Numbered from the stretch's first letter, positions 48,942-61,489 are shown. The stretch: 64,000 nucleotides of DNA from Engraulis encrasicolus (GCF_034702125.1 NC_085868.1:40602359-40666358); one strand, 5' to 3'. Numbers and translations are program-made. The notes: generated from the letters alone by a model not told the origin.

Positions 48942-49184
48942 GGCTGGACTGGTAATCTGGCATACAAGGCATTTTCCCGGTGGGCCGTCCGTCCACATGG
49001 GCCTATAGTTTTGTCTTGTTGTTGTTTTTGTTGTTGTTTTCCGGCCCACCATTTAGATGGGGGAGTTAATATACAGTGCTGTAGACGGTGGACTGAGCTA
49101 GTTATACTATTGTAGAAAAGCAAAGGGTTGCTTGATGGGCTGAAAAAATTCCCCGGTCTGATTTTTTACCCCAGTCCAGTCCTG
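48939..49184. mobile_element. hAT-like MITE inserted in a TG microsatellite
   Basis: CAGGGCTGGACTGGTAAT and CCCCAGTCCAGTCCTG are inverted ends, and both flanks are TGTGTGTG, consistent with 8-bp duplication within the array. A relative is at 60574-60854, and a fragment lies near 53545-53600. Confidence 0.85.
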
Positions 49185-49482
49185 TGTGTGTGTGTGTATG
49201 TGTGTGTGTGTGTGTGTGTGTCTGTGTGTTGGAGCAGTGTGTGTGTTTTGGGTGGTTAGGTGGGTAATTTTTCATGTGTGCACATTAATTTGTTAAAGTA
49301 CCGTCTCCTCCCATGCAGAAAGGCTCTTTCACACGAATGGAACGTTTGTCTTTGTTGGTGAAGTGCATTCTCATTCTCACACCACTAGAACCATAAACAT
49401 TCCAGACAGCAACCAATGCAATTGGCTGAAAATGAGAGAATTATATTAAGTGCCGCTAAAGAGGGAGAAAAAGACTTTTGAG

Positions 49483-49484
<2 letters not shown>

Positions 49485-49567
<83 letters not shown>
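49485..49567. repeat. (TG)n microsatellite
   Basis: Pure array of about 83 bp. Confidence 0.98.
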
Positions 49568-49568
<1 letters not shown>

Positions 49569-50158
49569 CTGCACTGCATTTTTGTTGAGGCCATTAAAAA
49601 GGCTTAAGGACACAGTTAGATTGGGGTGGCTGGTTAGTGTGGTACTGATTTAAATATGGGTGAACAAAACAATATGTTTGAATCAGTTGCTCAAGCTGTT
49701 ATATCATGTGAAACAGAAAACATACGGTGACTTCAGGCAAAACAGTATGACGTTAGTAGTAAAATATGTTAAAGTTGTTATAAAGTTGTGGATAAATGAA
49801 CTTAAGCAGTAAAGTCTGTGGGATTACCTCACGGATATACGATATGAGAGCTTGATCAGAACCAGCCGTATATGATTTAGATTATTAGGGTATTATCACA
49901 GTTTCAGCTCTTCATCTTTTGCACACTCTTTTTCGCCAACAGACACCTGCCATTCTGCATGAGTGATGGACAAAGTTGCATTCATAAGCAATACATAAGC
50001 CGTATTAATTCAATACCTCATTCAAATAACTCTACTCTACTCTAATAAGCATGTGGTTCAACCGGTGTATCCAATAGCCTACCGGTAATTGCATGAATAC
50101 CATCCAGAGAGCTCAGACCGGTGCCAATTTTATTGTCTTGTCTACAGTATGTCTGAGT

Positions 50159-50431
50159 TTAGACTGTCTCCCGGGAAAGAGAGGAGTCACCGGAGCATCT
50201 TCAGATGTGGAAGTTCACTTGTTTTATTGGGCAAGTGCCAAGACCTAACATTTCAACTGTCAAACCGTTAGTCTTGGCACTTGCCCAATAAAACAAGTAA
50301 ACTTCCACATCTGAAGATGCTCCGGTGACTCCTTTCTGTTCCTGCAACTACTAGTCCTTTCCCATGATGCACCAGATTGTGAAGTGCAGGAGCGCAAAGA
50401 ATATTTCTCTTTTTTACGTTAGACTGTCTCC
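50159..50431. mobile_element. Hairpin element with 62-bp arms and 13-bp direct-repeat flanks
   Basis: The left arm 50183-50244 (GGAGTCACCGGAGCATCTTC...) and right arm 50271-50332 are complementary except for one base I can see. The loop is 26 bp. TTAGACTGTCTCC occurs at both 50159-50171 and 50419-50431. The asymmetric right part (50333-50418) is unrelated to the left. Confidence 0.8.
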
Positions 50432-50744
50432 TATTTAATAACCCACACGCCACAAAAAACCCTCAACAGATAACGCCTCCAACCTATAACGACCCCGTTT
50501 AAATTGAATCCTTAGGCAACACACACGGCCATTATGGAGCACATATCAAGTCAAGTCAAGTCAAGTCAAGTCGAGTCAAGTCGAGTCAATTCAAGTCAAG
50601 TCAAGTCGGGTTTATTGTCAAGTTGAGTCAATTCAAGTCAAGTCGGGTTTATTGTCAATGTCTTTACATGCTCTGGTCATACAAAGAATTGAAATTATGT
50701 TTCTTATCTTCCCATGCAGACATAGACATACTTAAGGTATAGAC

Positions 50745-50959
50745 CAGGGGTTCCCAACCTTTTTCAACTTGGGGCCCACTCAAAATTGTTAAAAAATGTT
50801 CGGGGCCCACCTCTGACCCAATTAAGAATAAAACTCAAATAAATCCACAGCAACACACACCAAAATATGATTATTATTTTTGGAAAATGATTTCAAGGGC
50901 CACTTGGAATACCTTCAGGGCCCACCAGTGGGCCCCGGCCCATAGTTTGAGAATCACTG
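50745..50959. mobile_element. hAT-like MITE, TSD GTATAGAC
   Basis: Starts CAGGGGTTCCCAACC and ends GTTTGAGAATCACTG. GTATAGAC flanks it at 50737-50744 and 50960-50967. Confidence 0.9.
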
Positions 50960-50976
50960 GTATAGACAGTATAGAC

Positions 50977-51545
50977 CAGGGGTCCCCAAACTAAGGCCCG
51001 GGGGCCGGATGCGGCCCGCCAGGCCCCTTAGACCGGCCCTCCACCATTTGAACTGGCCCAAAGAAGCAATCCTCACAGAAAAAAAGATAAAATAAATGTT
51101 GTGAATATTTATTTTGTTTATCAACAGGCCTTCCTACATTTTAATTTTCACTAACTTAGTGTGAATCACCAGAAGTTTCTTGTCTTGATAGTTTCTTATC
51201 TCACTGTAATGAAAACAGGCCTGCACTTTCTGTTGCATCACTCCTAAACGGTCAATCACCATATTTTTCTAACCTTTCCTTGCTATTTTATATGGTTATT
51301 GTAAATTATTTTTTTTACAAATTGATAAACATGTGAAGTACTCACTCACTTCTTTTGCAAATCACTTGTAATGATGAACTATTTTGTGCTTTGTTTCAGT
51401 CTTCTTCAGCGTGTAATGGTGATTGCCGTGCTAGAAATTATGGCTATAACAAGCAGTGGCCTAGTATACAGCCCACATGATAGATCCCGGCCCCTGATCT
51501 GGAACGATGATGTGGCCCCCAGAGAAAAAAGTTTGGGGACCCCTG
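50977..51545. mobile_element. hAT-like element, TSD G/CTATAGAC
   Basis: Starts CAGGGGTCCCCAAACTAAGG and ends AGTTTGGGGACCCCTG. The flanks are GTATAGAC (50969-50976) and CTATAGAC (51546-51553). Confidence 0.9.
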
Positions 51546-51612
51546 CTATAGACATAGACAGTACACATACAGTACACCTAGAGTACTCATACAATACACA
51601 TGCAGACATTTA

Positions 51613-52122
51613 ATCGCAAGTGGGCAACAGAAGACATACAGAGATCATAAGAGGTATTGTTGTGCAGTTCTTACAGTGATAGCATTGTGAAATATTAATA
51701 AATAATAAAGTAAGTAGCCTAAGTAACAATATGCTGTATTGTTGTAGAGTCACGTCTCAGTTTAGCAAATTCAGCCGACACATCATAGTTCACTCAGTTG
51801 AACTTTATTAGGCAAAAGTCGAAGTGGTAATGAAAAAAAACAAGAAAACGATGAATATATTTTTACTTGAACAGTCTGCATGGAAGTGTTTGTGCTGATG
51901 TAAGTCATTATGATTGTGGAAATCATAGTATACATTACATAGACAAGATAACCACAGTTGAGTCCATGGTGTCTGTATGTATGTATGTATGTATGTAAAG
52001 CAGAACCCCATTATACACCATTATATATTATATGAGTGCCAAGACGTGGTCCTTGATATTCCACATTAAATCCACATCTCACTTGCCTCACGCAAAACAA
52101 CAAGGGCTTTGTAATCAATACG
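51613..52122. other. Intergenic, no gene recognised
   Basis: A/T-rich sequence with a short (TATG)n run near 51975-51998. No exon was seen. Confidence 0.4.
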
Positions 52123-52229
52123 CAGGGAAGCTGACAGGGGGGGGTCCTAATTACATTGCAAGCATTGGATTGGGGGGGCCTTTTCAAATGACCTCGTCCT
52201 GGGCCCGGCGAAAGCTGTCAGCGGCCCTG
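52123..52229. mobile_element. Short hAT-like MITE, GGGCCGCTGACAGC family
   Basis: It starts CAGGGAAGCTGACAGG and ends GCTGTCAGCGGCCCTG. The flanks TCAATACG and TCAATGTC share six of eight bases. Confidence 0.8.
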
Positions 52230-52833
52230 TCAATGTCAGTAAGCATTGAAGGATGGATAGGATGGGTCCGCAGTGAATAAATTCCACAACACTGAAGACT
52301 ATGGCAGTGAAATATGAAAAAAGCATGTGTGAGATGGTGATTGATAGTGAGGTCTGTGACCCACATGTTCTAACGCTACTTTTTTTCTTCTCTGTGATAC
52401 CTCTATAAATTACAGCTTGTCCTTCACAAAGGAATGGGACATGAACTAAATGGTTCTGATGTGGTTGCCAACATAACAATTATGATGTTGGACATATATA
52501 CATACTGATAGAAAGACAGAAAGAACAAAATCAGTAAGGGTATGCTTATGGGTGTGTTAGTTAACATATTCCCCTGCCCCCCTTTTTTGGGGCATCCACG
52601 ACACTTCAAAACTGCAAAACAACACCTCCTCCCCCCCAAACCCCTAGCGCCAGTGGCTTTCAGAAACCTGAACCAGGTCTTGGCATCTCTTAAATGTGTC
52701 TTGCGGTGAGGTGAGTGGTAACAATTACATTTCTAAGCTGTTGAATGGGGGGGGGGATCTTCTGAAGCAGTCTTCCTTTCTAACCCCTCTAAGACCATCA
52801 ACACTCGTGTGCTTGTGTCTATGTTGGTGAATG

Positions 52834-52877
<44 letters not shown>
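52834..52877. repeat. (AAT)n microsatellite
   Basis: About 15 AAT units followed by further A/T-rich ATAA sequence. Confidence 0.95.
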
Positions 52878-52878
<1 letters not shown>

Positions 52879-53049
52879 GTTGTAGTTAATTCATAATTAA
52901 ATAGATAATAAATAAATACATTTAATAATAATAAATGAATCATAATAAGTAATAAATGAAAAAATAGAGTTTGTATTTTTGGAGCACAAACACAGTGTGC
53001 AGACCAACCACTTCCTCATTCACTTCTCTCACCCGCCGGCCACTTTTAG

Positions 53050-53276
53050 TAGAGATTCTTTAAGTATATAGAGATATGCCAACATAATAGGTTTCTATGG
53101 GCACCTAACGTGACCAGGTTCCGGTCTGCCTAAAGGGGCGTGTCATAATGTTCCTAGCATTGAATAGAACAGTCCTTAGGTCTGCCTAAAGGGGGATTTC
53201 TCCCCCCTCCCCCTTGCAATAATAGAACCCGGAAACAATGGGCCAATGGAACCTCTCTCTCTCTCTATTCTCTCTG
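53050..53276. mobile_element. MITE with CAGAGA ends, inverted, 7-bp TSD
   Basis: Inverted relative of 4102-4308 and 24217-24451. CTTTTAG lies at 53043-53049 and 53277-53283. Confidence 0.88.
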
Positions 53277-53329
53277 CTTTTAGTGTGGGGGGAATGACAC
53301 CAGTGACCCCTATAGCTGCAAGTGCTACT

Positions 53330-53514
53330 TAGGGGGTCTGACAGGGCAGAACAAAGGGGTCTGCTAGTCTGTCCCGGGCCAGGGGAGAAAGGGGGCCCAG
53401 CATTGGGTCCTCCTTACACTGTAATTAATACAGTGACTGTATTTATTGAGAGGGAGATGGGGGGGCTTTCAGATTACTTAGTCCCAGGCCCAGCCAAAGC
53501 AGTCAGTGGCCCTG
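53330..53514. mobile_element. hAT-like MITE, GGGCCGCTGACAGC family
   Basis: Ends TAGGGGGTCTGACAGG and GCAGTCAGTGGCCCTG. Perfect duplication GTGCTACT at 53322-53329 and 53515-53522. Confidence 0.88.
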
Positions 53515-53522
53515 GTGCTACT

Positions 53523-54159
53523 TAACCGCTAGCCCATGACCGGGGCAGGACAGGGCATCTGGCATACCGGGGCATTTTCCAGATGGGCAGACAGTCCTGG
53601 AGCTTTTGTTTTTTTTGTTTGTTTTGTTTTGCTTTGTTGTTACTCTTTCCGTAGAGACCAGGCAACAATTTGATTCGCTACCATGAGGTTGTGAACAACT
53701 TGACTCAAACTTAGAACTTTCCTCAGAGCTAGCTGAATGTCAGAAAGACAAAGGAACAGAGACGAGACATCGACTCTGTTCCAGCCACATAGGCAAGGAC
53801 AGACAGTGGAGCAAGTGGAAGTGGATACCTCCATGTCTGTCTCACTGCATGTGGACACAATATTCACAAAAGCACAGCAACTTCTCCACCTACTCAGGAA
53901 ACAGGACGTTCTAACCTAGTCTACTGTTCCCTCATCAAGCCAGTCCTTACTTTCAATATCTCTTCCCAGTACAACTTAATTGGCTTTAGACAAAAGAACA
54001 AACATACACGCAAAGTAGATCAGGCTGTCAAAAATACTGGCTCCCCTCAACTCTCTAACCTATTTGATCAGTACAATGGTGCAGTGATTAGGAAAGCCTG
54101 ATCACAGAGGACGCCCTCTCCACTCTCACCCCATGCTTCACTCTTTTTTAGAAGTATTT
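53523..54159. other. Intergenic, no gene recognised
   Basis: About 53900-54130 reads like decayed retroelement coding DNA in short pieces, but no frame persists. A fragment of the CAGGGCTGGACTGG family lies near 53545-53600. Confidence 0.35.
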
Positions 54160-54343
54160 TTTGTGGGGCTTTTCAAGCTTTTAATTTTGTTGATATGAAA
54201 GAGGACAGTGAAGGTTGTGACAGGAAGCGAGTTGGGAGCGAGAGACGGAAAAGGGTCAGCAAAGGGCCCCTGGTCGGAATCGAACCCGGGTCAGCCGCAT
54301 ACTAGACGAGTGCCCTACCGTTAGCGCCATGGTAGGGTCCCCT
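54160..54343 (-). mobile_element. tRNA-derived SINE, inverted
   Basis: On the minus strand the box A-like CTACCATGGCGCTAACGGTA and box B GGGTTCGATTCC are clear, followed by the family body and A-rich tail. Confidence 0.85.
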
Positions 54344-54692
54344 TTCATCACTTTTTACAACTGCTTCTATCAGGTCGGTTCTACAATGTACCACTACCAC
54401 GCAAAAACAGACACAAGAAATATTTCATCCCCTCAGCTTTACTCAACACAAGATTAACATTATCAGCTATTCAGCCTCAACACACATGTATTGTCTTGTC
54501 TTGTTATGTGTGTATACCATGTCTTGTTTAATGTCTGTGAGAATGACTGGAGCCAAGCCAAAAGACAATGTTCTCTTTCATGTGTAACAGACAATAACGG
54601 TTTAATCTTCTCTTATATTAATTTAGATGGGGTGGACCATTGGTGCTTATTTGATACAAAGTCAGTATGTGTCTCTAGACAGTGGGTATTAC

Positions 54693-54911
<219 letters not shown>

Positions 54912-54914
<3 letters not shown>

Positions 54915-55639
54915 GGGGGGGTTGTCGGTGGGACTGTGTGTGGGGCTGGTCTATGACAATATGCCCGGGACGTTGTTTGGTCCTAGCCTGGGAACTCCCA
55001 TACTGCCTTTAGTTCTACACAATCGTTTCGATCTGAAAGACAGTATGGCGAGGATGACTCATAACGTACAAGATCATGGGATCTGTGTCATAATGGCCAA
55101 GCATTCCGACCTTAACAGTTTCTCTGCCCAATCAGAGAGCAGGGCAGTGTGTCATAATAGCCCAGTATTCCGGACCCATACGGAATTTACAATAGGCAAC
55201 TCCCCAGACCTAATCTCACTTGTGATTAGGTCTGGTGTTAACCAGGCAAGTTTGGTCCCAGTCCAGCCACTACTAGGCCATGACTGACTGCCTCAATAAT
55301 GGGAGCCAGATTATGCAAAGCAGGTCAGGGTCATGAAATGTGGGTCAGTGTAAAGTTAGATCCGGCCTGGCACTCAATTGACTTCCCCCGAAAGTACTTT
55401 TTTGAGAGATTTAATCATGAGATTTTTAGAACAAGTAAACTGCACAGAGAGTTCATGTCAGGATTCTGAAGGGAAAAAAATGCTGAAAGCCACTTTGCTG
55501 TTCCACAAGTGTTTGTTGTTGAAATGTTGAAAGTTTATGAAGTGTCTGTTGCTGAATAACAAATTTCCAAATGGATTGCTGTTGTCAGCCCAGTCATGAA
55601 AAACTTCCAAGTCAGCTCTTTGAAATAAAAAAAGAAAAT
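54912..55639. other. Intergenic, no gene recognised
   Basis: An inverted repeat CCAGACCTAATC / GATTAGGTCTGG at 55204-55235 and scattered repeat-like sequence were seen. No exon chain. Confidence 0.35.
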
Positions 55640-56390
55640 CTTTTTTTTCCTCAGCTTTGAGGAAGCCATGTCGCCATAAGTCTACAACTTCTCTCGAAAC
55701 ACCTAGAGGAGCATCTCGAACCACAGGAGGATCCCAGACAGCAAAATGGGTCTGGCCCAGATCCGGGCCAGATGTTGGCAGGCATTTGGGCCAGATCCGC
55801 AATCCTGGTCTGGCACGGTTTCTTATTTTACAATGGCGCGGAGCTGGAGCAGGTCCGGATTATGGACTTATCTGGCCCGCATCCGCCAGGCGCCTTCAAA
55901 ACGGACTGTCAAACTACTGGTCCGGATCGGAGCTGCCGTGGATCCGCAAAATGACTGTGACTGCTATGCGGATCTGCTGACTTGAAAACGGACCCGCCCC
56001 AAATCTAATTGCTGTCTGGGATGAGACAAGGGAAAAAAATAGTTTTTTGTTTTGTTTTTCATCTCAAACTTCCTTTTGGTCATCATCATGAATGCAATAA
56101 AGAACCATGAGTCTATAACGTCAGAGGAGCATCTCGAACCACAGGAGGATGAAACAAGGTAAAAAAACATTTTTTGTTTTGTTTTTCATCTCAAACTTCC
56201 TTTTGGTCATCATGAATGCAATAAAGAACCATAAGTCTATAACGTCTCTCTCAGAACGCCCAGAGGAGCATCTTGAAGAGGAAGAAAGAAACAACAAAAA
56301 GAGAGTTGTTTTTTGTTTTCCCTCTTAAACTTCCTTTTTGGTCCTCATAAATGGGTTTTAAGAGCCACCACGGTAATTTGAGATGACTCA
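55640..56390. repeat. Tandem repeat of about 130-bp units, one split by an element
   Basis: Units share CATCTCAAACTTCC, GTCTATAACGTC and GAGGAGCATCTCGAACCAC. Clean units span about 56021-56149 and 56150-56282, with more decayed units on each side. The first is interrupted by 55733-56020. Confidence 0.75.
55733..56020. mobile_element. 288-bp inverted-repeat element with AT flanks
   Basis: CCCAGACAGC and GCTGTCTGGG are exact inverted ends, with AT on both sides. The neighbouring tandem unit (GAACCACAGGAGGATGAAAC) shows the empty site. The interior is GATCCGG/CCGGATC-rich. Confidence 0.85.
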
Positions 56391-57180
56391 GCCTCATTGT
56401 GGTTTTTCTAGACCCCCTGCAGCGCCCAGGAGGCAAAAAGAACTTGATGGTTGCTTTCGAAAAAAAAAAGTGCCAATTATTAAGTAGGACAGCACTACCT
56501 CTGTTTTTCCTGTGGCTTGCTTTTGGCCACAGCAGATCTTTAAGTGGGTCCCTCGGGAGAAGACCTAGGGCCACTTGCAATGGCTTTATTGTGGTTGGAA
56601 GCCTTCCAAGACCATCATCAGGCAGGCAGGCAGGCAACTAGCTGGCCAGTGGAGTTATAATGACTTCTGGGAAGAGTTTAAAGGAAGGAAGGGGAGAGTT
56701 GACTTGCACTGATGCATGTCCTGATCAAGCCCAGATCAGCACTGATTAATAAACTGGTTCACAGGACAGCACAGTTATTGCATCGAAGCATACATATGTT
56801 CGAGTGCAGACAGAAGAGAGTGATATCAGGAGAATGTGATGTAAGTAATATATGTTGATTTTGAGGACCCCTTGTCCTACTTGTAATGCAAAGCCGTATC
56901 TTATCAAGTTCCCAGTTCAATGTGAGATTAGAGAATACAGATAGGCTGGTAAAATACCCTTGGAGAGTTCTGGAATGAGTGAATATTCTTTCCTTCCTTA
57001 CTGTGCTATTTGATAGACTACTGTACAATCATTTTTTCCTTCCACACAAACCCTCTATCTCATAGATTATGTTGTTTAACATTGTAGAACAAACTGTTTA
57101 ACCCATTTTGTCCTAAGCCCTTGTTGGGAAAGGGTGCCCTCTGCCTATTAAATCCTAAATATCTCAGCCTACGAAGCACA
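56391..57180. other. Intergenic, no gene recognised
   Basis: Short frames only. GCAGGCAGGCAGGCAG occurs near 56622-56637. Confidence 0.35.
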
Positions 57181-57182
57181 TA

Positions 57183-58630
57183 CAAACCCCAACTCCGATG
57201 AAGTTGGGACGTTTGGTAAACAGTGAATAAAATCAAAATGCTATCATTTTCAAAACATTCAATCTATTCATTAGATGGAGAATAGTGAAAAGACAACATA
57301 TTACGTGTTAAAACTGAGAAAAAATATTGTTTTGGGGGACATATGTACTCATTTCTAATTTGATAAATCCAGCACGTGTCAAAAGAGTTGGGACGGGGAT
57401 CAGTGAAATTTAGTAAACATCCAAATAAGATAAAACAACAAAGAAGAACATTTCAAAATGAATTGTACTGACGGACAATATAGGTGTCCAGGTATAAGAT
57501 CATCACAGAGAGGCTGAGTCACTCAGAATTAAAGATGCAAAGGGAATAATTACCATAGTTATTACATACATTTTTGAATTCCCTTTGATTTAGCACGATT
57601 GAGTGTATATAAGACATATTTTTGTTAATAAAATCATTGTATAGGTTCATGACATCATGAAATATATATTGGCTGTAGTCTCACTCTAGCACTCCAGGAA
57701 TTAGAGCTATTGAAAATTGACCATATTAAGAATGCTTAATGCATGAAAATGATAAAGGGGTGTAACATTCTCCTAAGCACCTGAGCTAACTTGAAATAGA
57801 CCCAGAAGACATGGGAAACTGTCCTTTACTTACAGAAGTCAGCAGAAGTTGTAGAAGTCCATTCTTTTTGACAATAATAGAGCATTGCACATCCTGTGCT
57901 ACAGTGAAAATGGACCATCCAACTTGTGTTAGTGCTAGCTTCAAAAGTCAGCCTCCATGATGGCATGCGGGTGCAGTGGTGCATTGGTTAAGATGTTCTC
58001 ACTCATCTGTAGAGTTAAATACAGTGCTGAATGGTATAAATGGGTTTTAAACAGCATGAAAAGCCACTCATGCATTATATTTTGAAGGGAGATCTTCGAT
58101 TACTGCCACATAGTAAGGTCAAATTGCATTCTCTACTATGTTTTAACAGTTTGGCTCCATCATAAGGACCAGCAGGTGATAAAATGGTGGGTTTTTGGTC
58201 AAGACCTGTCACACTGTAAGCACTACAGACAGGAAAACATTGCAAAACATGACAAGGAATACACCCTCCATTTAAGCTGGTGTAATCATGTCCAACATAG
58301 GAATTAACACTCTTTTTTTATATAAAATCATCTCATCGGTTAATGTATTTAACTGTTAAGTGTTGTCTTTTGTTTTGTTTTTAGTCTTCCTCGACATTTG
58401 CTGCCATTTATTGTCCCCGTCCCAACTCTTTTGAGACGTGTTGGATTTATCAAAATAGAAATGAGTACATATGTCCCCCAAAACAATCTTTTTTCTCGGT
58501 TTTAACACTTAATATGTTGTCTTTTCACTATTCTCCATCTAATGAATAGATTGAATGTTTTGAAAATGATAGCATTTTAATTTTATTCACTGTTTACCAA
58601 ACGTCCCAACTTCATCGGAGTTGGGGTTTG
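57183..58630. mobile_element. 1.45-kb TA-flanked inverted-repeat element, second copy
   Basis: Ends CAAACCCCAACTCCGATG and CATCGGAGTTGGGGTTTG, with TA at 57181-57182 and 58631-58632. It is the inverse orientation of the copy at 6951-8397, of nearly equal length (1448 against 1447 bp) and highly similar throughout. Neither copy keeps a long coding frame. Confidence 0.92.
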
Positions 58631-60154
58631 TACAACCATGAAATGAGTTGCATTTAAAAGCTATGGACCCTCATTTTGCCTTAGAATGTGTTCATTCAGC
58701 TCTAACTTACCCACAATTTGAATAAAACAGCGAAAATCTCAAGAACCTGAATGCAGCGTATATGTGTCTCCAGGACACAATGTGTTAAAGGGTGTGTAGC
58801 AGCACATTGCTTGTATAATTCCACCAATGTGGCATAATAGCAAATACTAACCACTTATGGAATGGGTGGTAATACTTCAGTCATTCTTACTTTCCAAAAG
58901 AGGTAACACACCTTACGACTTGGTGACGGTGACAAAAACATCTGCACATTTAATTACATTTAAAAACTTTTTCTTTTTTAAATGCAATAAAAGTATACTA
59001 GTATTGCATCGGTAGAAAGGCGCGCAAGTTCTCTTCTCCCGCACCTACATTTTCGTTCTTTCCACTTTGATATGAGATGCAGACTGCAAAATATGTGCCA
59101 TTTGTTTTCCTGTGTTGCTAGTCAAGTGAAGTGGTTGGTGCGCACATCCACGATGCAGGTGCAGGACAAAACAGTCAGTCAAAAGAGACTTCATTCTGAT
59201 ATAGAGTGGTCAGCTCGAAAGAGTTGAAAATAAAAGAAAAGCAACACGGGAGCAGGGTGCGGACATTCATTTTTGTTTTCCTGTGTTGCTCACATAAACC
59301 CTCCATATCCCATGGTTTACGGTGTTTAGTAACATTACAGGGAGGAGCAGCTTATCGTAAACTGTTTACATCCAGTGTGCCTAGGCCTTTACATTCCTCA
59401 GGTAATTTGGCCAAGTGACCCAATAACACAGAAAGCCAAGTGGTAGTAAAGAGTTCCAATACAATACAACAATACACAAGCAGCAAAAACAGTTCATGTT
59501 GAACATTTTCAGTGTGCTACTGTATCTGCGCTCTCAGCTGTTTACATGAAAAGGGTAGCAACAGAGAGACACATCCAGGCATTAAAAGAGTATTATTACA
59601 ACAAAACAGCAGAGGTGTCAAAAGTAAAAGTAAAAGTAAAAAAAGAAACACAGTTTCCCTCCAACACGAGTAACATATCTGAGTAACTAGTAGACACGTG
59701 TACTTGTCTTACGATCAGCTAACTCTGCACTGGTTGGATCAAGTTTGTGGTGGGTCCTTGTTAGGTTTTCAGTGTTTTTCAGTAACAACACAGTCTATCT
59801 ATCTCATTAGGTACAATGGAGTAAATGGTCTAACAGCTAGTCATTCCATGTGCTAATGTGCTTGTAATTACACCACAAAGTACTTTTACTTTAACTTTTG
59901 ACACCTCTGCAAAACAGCAATACAAAAAAGCTATTGTTTAGTAACTTTCTAGCCCCGAAATCATGTTACACGTAATGAAATGAATGAACTCTAGTGAGTT
60001 TTCTGCACTTCCGACGACCTTGTGCAGAATGGGAAGCAGCAGGAATGAACACCCCCTCTCCTCTCCCAGCAGTGGAGCTCCTCACTGTTTAGGGGGAAAG
60101 TTCTGAGATCAACACATGAAACCCCAACCCAGCAGCAGAGACTGACTTTCTCTG
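58631..60154. other. Intergenic, no gene recognised
   Basis: A segment near 59600-59910 resembles, inverted, sequence at about 2480-2645 (shared AACTCTGCA...GGATCAAGTTTGTGGTGGGT), so both are copies of one unclassified repeat. No exon was seen. Confidence 0.4.
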
Positions 60155-60175
60155 CGTGTGTGTGTGTGTGTGTTT

Positions 60176-60231
<56 letters not shown>

Positions 60232-60330
60232 AGTGAGTGCGAGTGTGTGTGTATGTGTGTGTGCGTGCGTGCGTGTGTCTGTGTGCATGATTGTGTGAAT
60301 GTGTGCGCATGTGTGTGTACTGTATATCTG
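60155..60330. repeat. Compound (TG)n tract
   Basis: TG arrays with GTGC and GAGTG interruptions. Confidence 0.95.
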
Positions 60331-60474
60331 TTTGTATGTGTGAGGCGCAAGAACAAAGCCCTGAACAGTTTACTGTTATTGCTAGCCAAGAGCAATATGA
60401 GATCAATTAGAGGAGTGGTGGTGTGTCTTGGCACCCGGCAGCCGGCAGCCGGCAGGGCAGGCTATGCATCTCCC

Positions 60475-60925
60475 CGGGGCCGCTGACAGCTTTTGCCGTG
60501 ATCCGTGACAAAGTCATCTGACAGGGCCCTCTTCTCGATACATACAATGTAGTGAAGACCCAATGCTGGGCGCCACATCTGGATTGGCCATATGGCATAC
60601 AGGGCATTTGCCCGGTGGACTGTTAATGATTTTCCTTCTCTCAATGTAGTGGTGGCAGTCCTCATGCCGCTACAGCTGGCCTGTCCAAGTCAGATTTAAA
60701 TAAAAATGTGAGTCATTTTGCCTGTTGTGGTCAAAAAAGCTCATAATAGATGGTTAAAAATATTGTCACTGGCACCATTGTCTCTCTCAATTGCCTGGCG
60801 GACTGGTCTCGGCCGGAAATACCCGCCCTGATTTTTTGTCCCAGACCAGCCCTGCTGGGCTCCCACTCTTGTTGGGCCTAGGACAACTGACCCCTTTGTC
60901 CACCCCCTTCCTGTCACCTTCCCTG
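60475..60925. mobile_element. hAT-like MITE with another hAT nested in it
   Basis: The outer element starts CGGGGCCGCTGACAGC and ends CTGTCACCTTCCCTG, with CATCTCCC at 60467-60474 and 60926-60933. It is split by the element at 60574-60854. Confidence 0.9.
60574..60854. mobile_element. Nested hAT-like MITE, CAGGGCTGGACTGG family
   Basis: The start CACATCTGGATTGGCC is a mutated end; the right end is GTCCCAGACCAGCCCTG. The flanks CTGGGCGC and CTGGGCTC match in seven of eight positions. It lies inside the outer element and is therefore younger. Confidence 0.88.
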
Positions 60926-61069
60926 CATCTCCCTATTGCTCCCTTGCTGGGCTCTGGTTGAGCTGTCATCATTGGGCTGCTATAGAGAATGAAAGAGGCC
61001 TGGCTTTTTGGGCTTACGTTCACTCACAGCGCACAATACTGAACACACAAGGCACACTCATATGCAGAG

Positions 61070-61310
<241 letters not shown>

Positions 61311-61489
61311 AAATAATTAAATAAATGAGATCTTTTGTTGGGATCGCACACAAAGACAGTGTCTGTGATTAGCGATCTGGCATGGGCTCCAGAGCAGAGG
61401 GAAGAGAAGAGAATGGATACAATTTCAACTCGTGTCCCCAGGCCTCTCATTAGGACAATTTACCCCAGACACCAGAAGCCAAAGCCCAC

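Larger units (their letters stand above)
50548..51612 (-). mobile_element. Retroelement 3' end carrying two hAT insertions
   Basis: On the minus strand this ends in a (CTTGA)n tail, like the copy in 28411-28669. It is interrupted by hAT-like elements at 50745-50959 and 50977-51545. After these, the retroelement resumes with ACATAGACAGTACACATACA. Confidence 0.85.

Noticed and set aside
48671..49567. CRISPR-like alternation of repeats and spacers
   Set aside because: The repeats are microsatellites of different lengths with unrelated intervening DNA in a vertebrate genome.
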